A DNA stretch of 9,606 bases from Proteobacteria bacterium ST_bin11 (GTDB lineage Bacteria; Pseudomonadota; Gammaproteobacteria; Methylococcales; Methylomonadaceae), in assembly GCA_002083615.1 (NCBI GenBank), contig MSXO01000066.1:1-9606 (forward strand), read 5' to 3'. Below, piece after piece: positions 1 to 5,800 of this stretch. The position numbers and the translations under genes were made by a program. Numbering within the stretch: position 1 is the first letter of the stretch; each line of letters opens with the position of its first letter. The notes under the pieces were generated by a model, which was not told the DNA's origin, did no database searches, and saw only the letters and a program-made list of their open reading frames with translations.

Positions 1-1
1 A

Positions 2-88
2 GGTGAGGATCCGGACATAGTCTTGCAGAAAGCTCCCCCACTCGAAGACAACAAAAGACGTGAGCTACGCCTCTACTCCAGCGTTTAG
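2..88 (+). CDS. Possible 3' end of a gene running in from the left edge
   Basis: Of the three plus-strand frames only this one is open from the edge, for 28 codons up to a TAG at 86-88. It reads as a charged, protein-like tail (DPDIVLQKAPPLEDNKRREL around its middle), and the DNA lacks the A/T richness of the gaps in this window. It would overlap the 3' end of the minus-strand ankyrin ORF by 24 bases, tail to tail. Two other readings remain: the minus strand is also open here, and an ATG ending at 16 on the minus strand (MSGSSP...) could start another gene that runs off the edge. The stretch is too short to decide or to name. Confidence 0.25.
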   Translation, partial: GEDPDIVLQKAPPLEDNKRRELRLYSSV

Positions 89-532
89 TCTAAGTAACGA
101 AGAGGCCCGTTGTACTTGTATGTTGTACGTCAATCTGTAGTTGAGATATCTTAAAACATAGATGCGGTGTCCATCCGCTGCTTTTTCCAAGATGGGTTTT
201 CTATCGTAAAGCCAGTCGATAGCTTTGCTTTCCATGGAGTCGATGAGAAAATCTACAGTTTGGAAATCCCCACGCATGATAGAATTGAATAATGCCGTAT
301 GGCCATTGTTGTCGAGAGCATCGACTTCGCAGCCTAGAATACAAAGAACGCCCATTGAACTAAACGGCGCTCCTTCCAAGGATGCGACGTGGAGAGAAGT
401 TCGACCTAGTCTATCTTTTACGTTGCTTAGATCGTAGTTGTACTGTGAAGCGAACACGTCAATGGATTGAGCATCTTCGAACTTGCTGGGCTTGCGCACT
501 CGTGGACAAAGGGAACCTTGAAATGCAGACAT
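65..532 (-). CDS. Short ankyrin-repeat protein, possibly a detached 3' part of the neighbouring gene
   Basis: The product is 155 aa. Ankyrin-type helices are seen at about residues 40-70 (DRLGRTSLHVASLEG, the typical G-x-T-x-L-H-x-A pattern), 73-106 (NNGHTALFNSIMRGD) and a degenerate third at about 110-132. Ankyrin repeats bind proteins; no partner can be named. The ATG at 532 has A at -3, and the N-terminus MSAFQ repeats that of the ankyrin protein starting at 2729. The first 38 residues do not have the cap shared by the three other ankyrin proteins here. The gene lies only 12 bases after the TAA of the upstream ankyrin gene and in the same frame, and no T-rich promoter block precedes it. 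It may therefore be translated only by reinitiation or readthrough, or be a remnant. The TAG stop at 65-67 is followed by an open frame to the edge. Confidence 0.6.
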   Translation of the reverse strand: MSAFQGSLCPRVRKPSKFEDAQSIDVFASQYNYDLSNVKDRLGRTSLHVASLEGAPFSSMGVLCILGCEVDALDNNGHTALFNSIMRGDFQTVDFLIDSMESKAIDWLYDRKPILEKAADGHRIYVLRYLNYRLTYNIQVQRASSLLRLNAGVEA

Positions 533-544
533 TTTTGAGTGAAT

Positions 545-1402
545 TTACTTATACCCAAGGTGCATGAGGGGTGGAAAGCCAACGGCACGATAAACAATTT
601 TTGGCCGCATGTAGGGAATTATTTCTTCGTCGGTGTACTCTTTGTTGCTTCTCATTCTTCCTCCGTTCTCTTTGAGAAAGTTGTAAACTTCCTTGGACTG
701 GCTCAAGTATGCTTCGTCCCGAGGAGTTAGATCATTTTTGTTGGTGATGTTCACGTCCGCGCCATTTTCAATGAGAAACCGAGCAATCTCGACGGAGTTT
801 TTTCGTGCAGCGTAATGAAGTAGTAAGAAGTCACGGCAGACCACGTTGAACAGTTTGCTTCCAGATTCGATAAGCAGTGCTGCCGTGGACAAATTCAGAT
901 TTCTGATAGCATAGAGGAGAGCACATGTTTCTTGTTCATCGAGTACGTCTATGTCGAATCCCAAACGAACGAAGACTTTGACTACTTCGTTTTGACCCCA
1001 CATTGCTGCATTCTTCAAAGCGCCTACTTGAGACCGCGTGCTAATTGTCTCCTTTTCTGTTTGAATACCAAGTAGAAGTTCGACGGTCGAGGCGTGTCCT
1101 TTTCTTGCGGCAACCTCCAAGGGCGATTCATCGAAGAAATCCTGCATGTCTAGATGCGATTCGCCGAAAATGCCTGAATCAACGTTCTTCTCTGCTAGAA
1201 TGGCTTTCCATTTCAAAAGCAGGGAAATGATTGCGTCCTGGCCATGTTCTGCTGCCAAATGCAACGTACTTTCCTTACCGGAAATGTACATGGCTAACTC
1301 TGGCGTATCTTGGATCATTCGTTCGACGTTTTCAACGTCCCCAGTTGTAACCGCCTCGTAAAAAACGACCTCCTCCAGTGAACGTCTTCCTCTCGCAGAC
1401 AT
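545..1402 (-). CDS. Ankyrin-repeat protein, 285 aa
   Basis: The N-terminal cap (residues 8-30, SLEEVVFYEAVTTGDVENVE) matches the caps of the ankyrin proteins at 1444-2109 and 2175-2729. It is followed by about five ankyrin repeats: 42-70 (ESTLHLAAEHGQD), 92-115 (DESPLEVAARKGHAS), 127-155 (GALKNAAMWGQNE), 157-186 and 191-221 (LLLHYAARKNSVEIARFL..GADVN), with a partial one at 224-247. The C-terminal 38 residues are not ankyrin-like and I recognise no F-box or PRANC motif in them. I chose the ATG at 1402. The frame extends upstream to a GTG at 1453, but that codon is unlikely in a eukaryotic virus, and the ATG lines up with the starts of the paralogues. It likely acts by binding host proteins in the infected cell, which is an inference from the family. 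The T-rich promoter block at 1472-1503 precedes it. It ends in TAA with a second ankyrin ORF following in frame. Confidence 0.85.
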   Translation of the reverse strand: MSARGRRSLEEVVFYEAVTTGDVENVERMIQDTPELAMYISGKESTLHLAAEHGQDAIISLLLKWKAILAEKNVDSGIFGESHLDMQDFFDESPLEVAARKGHASTVELLLGIQTEKETISTRSQVGALKNAAMWGQNEVVKVFVRLGFDIDVLDEQETCALLYAIRNLNLSTAALLIESGSKLFNVVCRDFLLLHYAARKNSVEIARFLIENGADVNITNKNDLTPRDEAYLSQSKEVYNFLKENGGRMRSNKEYTDEEIIPYMRPKIVYRAVGFPPLMHLGYK

Positions 1403-1443
1403 GTTGGTTGTAGCGAAAAGTTGGTGAATTTTAGGTCCAATAA

Positions 1444-2109
1444 TCACCGACACGCTAGTTCTTTGATTGTTGAAATAAAAAAAAATACAAAAAAAACGAT
1501 TTTACTTTGTTGGTAAATTAAACCATCGTGGCGATAGACTGGCTGCAATTCGCCTCTGCTCTTGGTTTGTTTGCTTTCCATGGACTTGATGGCGTCTTCA
1601 AAGAGTTCCAACTTTTGTCGTTCTTCTTTGTCGATTTTGTAACCTTGTCTTCGAACGACAATGTCCAACACAGTATCGCCCATGTTGTTAAGAGAGTTAA
1701 TGTCTCCACCGTTTTGAACCAAAAGTTTGATCATTTTTGAATTGTAGTGAGCTGTAGTGTAATGAAGTGGTGTACGTCCAAGCTTGTCTTTCATGTTAAC
1801 AGCCTTGCTTTTCAAGCTGAAAAGCATTTCAACTGTTGAAAAATTATTTCTTTCAACTGCTAGGTGCATTGGAGTTTGTTGAAATGAGTTGAGAGGATCG
1901 ATTGAAGCTCCTTTAGCCACCAAAAGTTCAACCACATCGTTTTGGTCATGGGTCGCTGCAACATGAATTGGTATCGCCGAATCAGATGGAAGTTTTTCGA
2001 GAAAATGGGGATGTTCTCCAAGAGATTTTTCGACCTCTTGGAGATCGCCTCGCGTGATTGCATTGTAGAACCACCATTCAGCTATAGTTCTTGTCGAGGA
2101 GCTGGCCAT
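1444..2109 (-). CDS. Ankyrin-repeat protein, 221 aa, with unusual hydrophobic tail
   Basis: The cap at residues 10-39 (AEWWFYNAITRGDLQEVEKS) is followed by ankyrin repeats at about 44-74 (IPIHVAATHDQNDVVELL), 77-107 (QQTPMHLAVERNN) and 110-140 (GRTPLHYTTAHYN), and a partial one at 142-154. By hand alignment about 45% of some 120 residues are identical to the protein at 2175-2729, so the two arose by tandem duplication. The ATG at 2109 has A at -3 and G at +4. After the point where its paralogue stops (about residue 180) the frame continues for 41 residues. The last part, IVFFVFFFIST, is coded by the T8 and T9 tracts of what looks like the promoter of the next gene, so the hydrophobic tail may be a by-product of a lost stop rather than a membrane anchor. 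The reading of residues 1-180 is secure and that of the tail is less so. Confidence 0.88.
   Translation of the reverse strand: MASSSTRTIAEWWFYNAITRGDLQEVEKSLGEHPHFLEKLPSDSAIPIHVAATHDQNDVVELLVAKGASIDPLNSFQQTPMHLAVERNNFSTVEMLFSLKSKAVNMKDKLGRTPLHYTTAHYNSKMIKLLVQNGGDINSLNNMGDTVLDIVVRRQGYKIDKEERQKLELFEDAIKSMESKQTKSRGELQPVYRHDGLIYQQSKIVFFVFFFISTIKELACR
1472..1503 (-). promoter_or_regulatory. T-rich promoter-like block upstream of the 285-aa ankyrin gene
   Basis: On the coding strand the block begins AAAATCG, then T8, GTA, T9 and ATTTC. It nearly repeats the block at 2124-2156 with one gap. It lies about 70 bases before the chosen ATG and inside the 3' coding end of the preceding ankyrin gene. Confidence 0.45.
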
Positions 2110-2123
2110 TTTGTTTTCTCTTT

Positions 2124-2156
2124 AAAATAAAAACAAACTCGAAAAAAAAGGATTTT
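2124..2156 (-). promoter_or_regulatory. T-rich promoter-like block upstream of the 221-aa ankyrin gene
   Basis: On the coding strand the block begins AAAATCC, then T8, CGAG, TTTG, T5 and ATTTT, followed by AAAG. It ends 14 bases before the ATG at 2109. Its position in the 65-bp gap and its likeness to the block at 1472-1503 suggest a promoter. The T8 run could also end the upstream transcript. Confidence 0.5.
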
Positions 2157-2174
2157 CTCTTTTTTACTTCACAG

Positions 2175-2729
2175 CTAATTGAATATTTCGCCTCCCATCA
2201 GCTTGACAACATTTTCGAAGTGTTCAAGCTTTGAAAATTCTTTTCTTTGTAATGTGCAGCGTTTTTTTCGTAGAATATAGCTCAATAAAGTCTTACCTTG
2301 ATTGTCGACGACGTTGATGTTTCCATTACCAAGTTGAGTCAAAATCTCAACTGCGTCAACACTACAATGGTCCACCGTGTAATGAAATGGCGTGTAACCA
2401 AATTTGTTTGTCGTTTGAGAGGCGCGGCTTCCCAACATACAGAGGGTTCTGATTGCACAAAGGCTATTTTGTTTGACGGCAAGATGCAACGGGGTTTGAT
2501 GGAGATTATCGATGGGGTCGATTGAAGCTCCCATGAGCGCCAACAGTTCAATCACATCACCTTTGTTGTATTCTGCTGCAACATGCATTGGCGAACGTGA
2601 ATCGAACTTGAACTGATTGAGAAATTGGGGATATTCTTCTAGAGAACTTTTGACTGCTTGAAGATCTCCTTGTTCAATTGCGGTGTAAACGCGCAATTCT
2701 TCTTTTGGTCTCATTTGAAACGCGGACAT
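2175..2729 (-). CDS. Ankyrin-repeat protein, 184 aa
   Basis: The cap at residues 10-39 (EELRVYTAIEQGDLQAVKSS) is followed by ankyrin repeats at about 44-74 (RSPMHVAAEYNKGDVIELL), 77-107 (HQTPLHLAVKQNS), 110-140 (GYTPFHYTVDHCS) and a partial one at 142-154. It ends in a short helix (FSKLEHFENVVKLM) shared with its downstream paralogue. The start is the ATG at 2729 (MSAFQMRPKEEL). A second in-frame ATG at residue 6 is possible, but the first gives the MSAFQ beginning also seen in the ORF at 65-532. It stops with TAG at 2175-2177, 65 bases before the next paralogue's ATG. The 123-base A/T-rich gap upstream, with a 34-bp-period direct repeat, should hold its promoter. By family, such proteins are adaptor or decoy proteins that bind host factors. 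No specific target can be seen. Confidence 0.9.
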   Translation of the reverse strand: MSAFQMRPKEELRVYTAIEQGDLQAVKSSLEEYPQFLNQFKFDSRSPMHVAAEYNKGDVIELLALMGASIDPIDNLHQTPLHLAVKQNSLCAIRTLCMLGSRASQTTNKFGYTPFHYTVDHCSVDAVEILTQLGNGNINVVDNQGKTLLSYILRKKRCTLQRKEFSKLEHFENVVKLMGGEIFN

Positions 2730-2852
2730 TTGTTTGTTTGGTTTTGTTGGAGCAAAAAAAAGAATGAAACTTTAAAAATGAAAACGAAAAAAAAAGAATG
2801 AAAATTTAAAAAAAAGAAATTTCCAAATTTTTAGTAAATTTCCCAAAAAAAA
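2730..2852 (-). promoter_or_regulatory. A/T-rich intergenic region before the 184-aa ankyrin gene
   Basis: This 123-base gap separates the TAA of the giant gene from the next ATG. It is almost wholly A/T, with T-rich tracts on the coding strand, a 34-bp-period direct repeat (2754-2812), and AAATTTCC twice (2817-2824 and 2836-2843). On the plus strand CTTTAAAAATGAAAACG followed by A9 (from 2770) resembles the block next to the 221-aa gene (CTTTAAAATAAAAAC...CG then A8). It should hold the promoter of the 2175-2729 gene and the 3' end of the giant transcript. Confidence 0.5.
2754..2812. repeat. Two-copy 25-bp direct repeat, period 34
   Basis: Copies lie at 2754-2778 and 2788-2812. Each is A8, GAATGAAA, one variable base (C or A), TTT, A5, with 24 of 25 bases identical. 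Only the intergenic DNA is duplicated. Confidence 0.85.
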
Positions 2853-5800
2853 TTAGTTTTTCCTTTTTCTCTTGTTTGCAGCGTGAATTTTGGCGCCAAA
2901 ATTCGACTTGGCGTCGTGATAGAGATGACTAACTGGCTGATGCATGTCGAACGCCAATGCAGAGTGCATGCGGTTCTTGTCGAAGAGCCGACATCTTCTC
3001 AGATCAGAGGCGAAAGGAAATCTTTGAAAATCTTCATACTTTGCGGTCTTAATGAGAAAGCAATGATCGCAGACATAGAAGATCTTGAGTCGATAGTCTC
3101 CCACTTCAGGACGGTCGTCCACTGCCCAATACCAATGTTGAGGAACGTTGAGTTTGATACGTTCTCCGTTGGCAATGCACACTGGCGTATCAAAGGCTTT
3201 TGTGTGAGGAATATCGCATTCACCGCAGATGAAACCGTTGTGTCGGAACATTCTCCGCGAGAAGTTCGTTGTTGCTGCACACTGCGTGCATTTGGTGAAG
3301 CTGTTGGTAATGGGTCCTGCTTCCGACGTATAGAGAATTCGAGGCGAAGTGATCTGCACGACAAAGCCTATCTCGGGAATGGCCACCAGCGGCGTGTCGG
3401 TACAGTCGGACTGAGCAAAGAATCTCTTCTGTCGTGGTTCAACGATGTTATCTTTGATTCGCTGGCAGATCTTTTCAAGACGCACGTCGTTCTTGTCCTT
3501 TTCGAGAGCTTCGTGTAGTTCGTTGATTAGCTTGGATGCATGCTTTGCCGCTCTCTTCTGCAGACTGAAGGGGTCTTTGTTCTTACAGCAGGCTTCTCCT
3601 GTGGCCGTATTGATGCCAACCAACTCAACGCCCAGTGTGTGAGAGGTAACATTCTGTGCGAGGTAGGAGCGCATGACGCCACAACAGGGTGCCCATGCGA
3701 TCGAAGCGATCCACGGTGAAGCACTGGGAATCAAGTCCGTGCGATTTCGTCGAGCCACCGCCTCTGCCTGCTTTTTTGCTATCTCTACGCAGAGAGGATG
3801 CACTGTGATGCTGTAATGAGTGTACAGGTTGAAGAAGAAAGCGTCGACAAACTCGTAGTCTCGAACGTTGATGAGAAAGAGGGCGTCGACAACCCAACGA
3901 AACTGGCGATGTTCAATGAAGTTCAGACAGCAGGTTAGAATGAAGATGGTGTGCTCGCAGATGTTCACAGGCTCCCCTCGGCTTTCCTTCTTTCCCCAGT
4001 TGAAGACGAGTAGCCAGTTGAGATCTAGAGGAGTGTGCCTGGGTATCGCTTGGACAAAGTACTCGATGGACTTGATGATTTCTCTGGGGAGTTTCGTTCT
4101 CTTGCGGTTGTAGTTGGACAGTGCTGCGTTGACAACCATCAGATGTTTACACAGGTAGAAGAGATAGTCGATGTCCGGTTGATAGCGAGTAGACATGGTT
4201 GTGACGTTGTCGAAGACACCCGAGTATCTTTCGTTCACAATCCTTAGAATGTCTTGATGCTTGACGTTCGTATCAAAGTAGTTGTCGACGAGAAGATAGC
4301 GCAGAACCTCGAGAGTTCCCGGCAGTGTGTTGCCTCTGGCGATGGAAAGACGAACGATGTTCATGGACGCGCAAATCTGCTTGGAATGATCGATCCACCA
4401 AGGATGCATGGCCATGAGATATTGATTGTAGGCGAAGAGATTGCGCACCTGAAATATCACGAACTCTCGCATGGCCATGAGAACGACGTCGCCGTAGGTC
4501 TTTTGCCAAGCGTCGAACTGTGGCGTGTTGTGTGATCTATGACAGAGCTGGTGAATGTCCACGCATTGATTGAATCTTGGACAGTAGTCGGAATGCTTGT
4601 AGGCGCCGAGCATTGACACCTCCAAGATGATGGAGACAAGTCGTTTGTAGGCGGGATTCGCTTCGCAGAGTTCAAGATGTGTTTCGATCTTCAGCTGAGA
4701 GACCGACGTTCTCTGCATGAAGAGACTAAGCATGCGCATGAATTCCTGGGTGCGCGCAGAGTTGTTGTGCACCTCGGGTTTCCTTGTGTTGGGGAAGATA
4801 ACCGTGTCGATCCAGTTGGAGAAGTCTGGAAGCATTCCCTCGTAGAACATGCGTGTATCATAGGGAATCACTTCTTCGTAGTGATGGAGACAATAGTTGG
4901 GATTCGGATGGAGAACGCGTGTGAACAACGATTCGTTGGTGAACGCTCGACGATAGTAGCATTTGTTGATGAGGTCTAGATGCGTGAAGGCGAACAACCG
5001 AAGGTTATATCTGTAGTTGCGAAGATCTTCGAGTTGTTCGCGCGTCTTCAGGTATTCCTTGCCGCCGTCTTTGCATTTGACTTGTGCGTTGAGCCGCTCT
5101 AACTTTTCGCGAAGACCCTCCACCTCTGCTCGACTCTGCTGATGGAATTTGTAGGCGATGTTGACGCGAATCAGTGCTGCAACGTACACAGAGTAGCCTG
5201 GCAGTTCGAGGACGTTGGTGATCTTCGACTTGAGATGCGTGAACTCGATGGGGTCGTCGTTGTCGTGGATAAAATAGCTGCCCTTGAGGTTGAAGTGCCA
5301 TTCGAGATGTCGTTGTACTTTATCGAACTTGCGTAGATAGACGAGATAGCGGTCTTCGCTGATCGTTCTCCGAAGAAATTGTCGAGGCGTCTCTCTACGG
5401 ACAACAACTCGTTCGAACTTGAAGAGTTGGTAGTCGGTGGCGTATTGGTGATTGGGCAGAACGACTTCTGAAAGCCGTTGAAGTTCGTTGCCTTCGACTT
5501 CATCGTCGAGACGAGCGTGCACTGTTCTCGGCGGAGGATGGTTGTAGGTGTGCATGTACTTGTAGTAGCTTTCGTAATTCCATTCGATCATCTTGTCCAA
5601 GCGGGTAAGGATGGTAACGTCTCGAAAGGTGTTCTTTGAGTTTGGATAGACGTGGCGAATGGTCGTCAAGATGAAGTAGCGTGCGCGCATGGCTACGTAA
5701 AAGGAAAGGTGGTCGTAGTTTTCTCGAAATTCCTCGGCAAAATGCGTTCCTGGGGGCTTACCGCGAATGCAGAGGGTATCGTTCTTCTGTAGAGAGAGAA

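Noticed and set aside
1..18. ATG on the minus strand at 18 (MSGSSP...) as the start of a fifth array gene
   Set aside because: Only six codons are visible and the spacer before it is not A/T-rich like the other gaps, so it is kept only as an alternative.
548..553. TATAAG on the minus strand just before the 65-532 ORF, as TATA box or baculovirus-type late TAAG
   Set aside because: It codes the last residues (GYK) of the upstream gene, is a six-base match, and no such motif precedes the other genes.
1403..1453. Extension of the 285-aa ankyrin protein to a GTG start at 1453
   Set aside because: A non-ATG start is unlikely in a eukaryotic virus. The added 17 residues have no counterpart in the paralogues, and the ATG at 1402 aligns with their starts.
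2754..2812. Poxvirus-like early promoter on the plus strand (A-runs with AATGAAA)
   Set aside because: No plus-strand gene follows, as the next DNA is the minus-strand giant gene. The likeness comes from A-richness.
2883..3518. A 211-codon plus-strand open frame inside the giant gene
   Set aside because: It is fully antisense to conserved-looking, cysteine-rich coding sequence, has no promoter-like block, and its translation has no domain pattern. Long antisense frames arise here because the codon use of the real gene avoids antisense stops.
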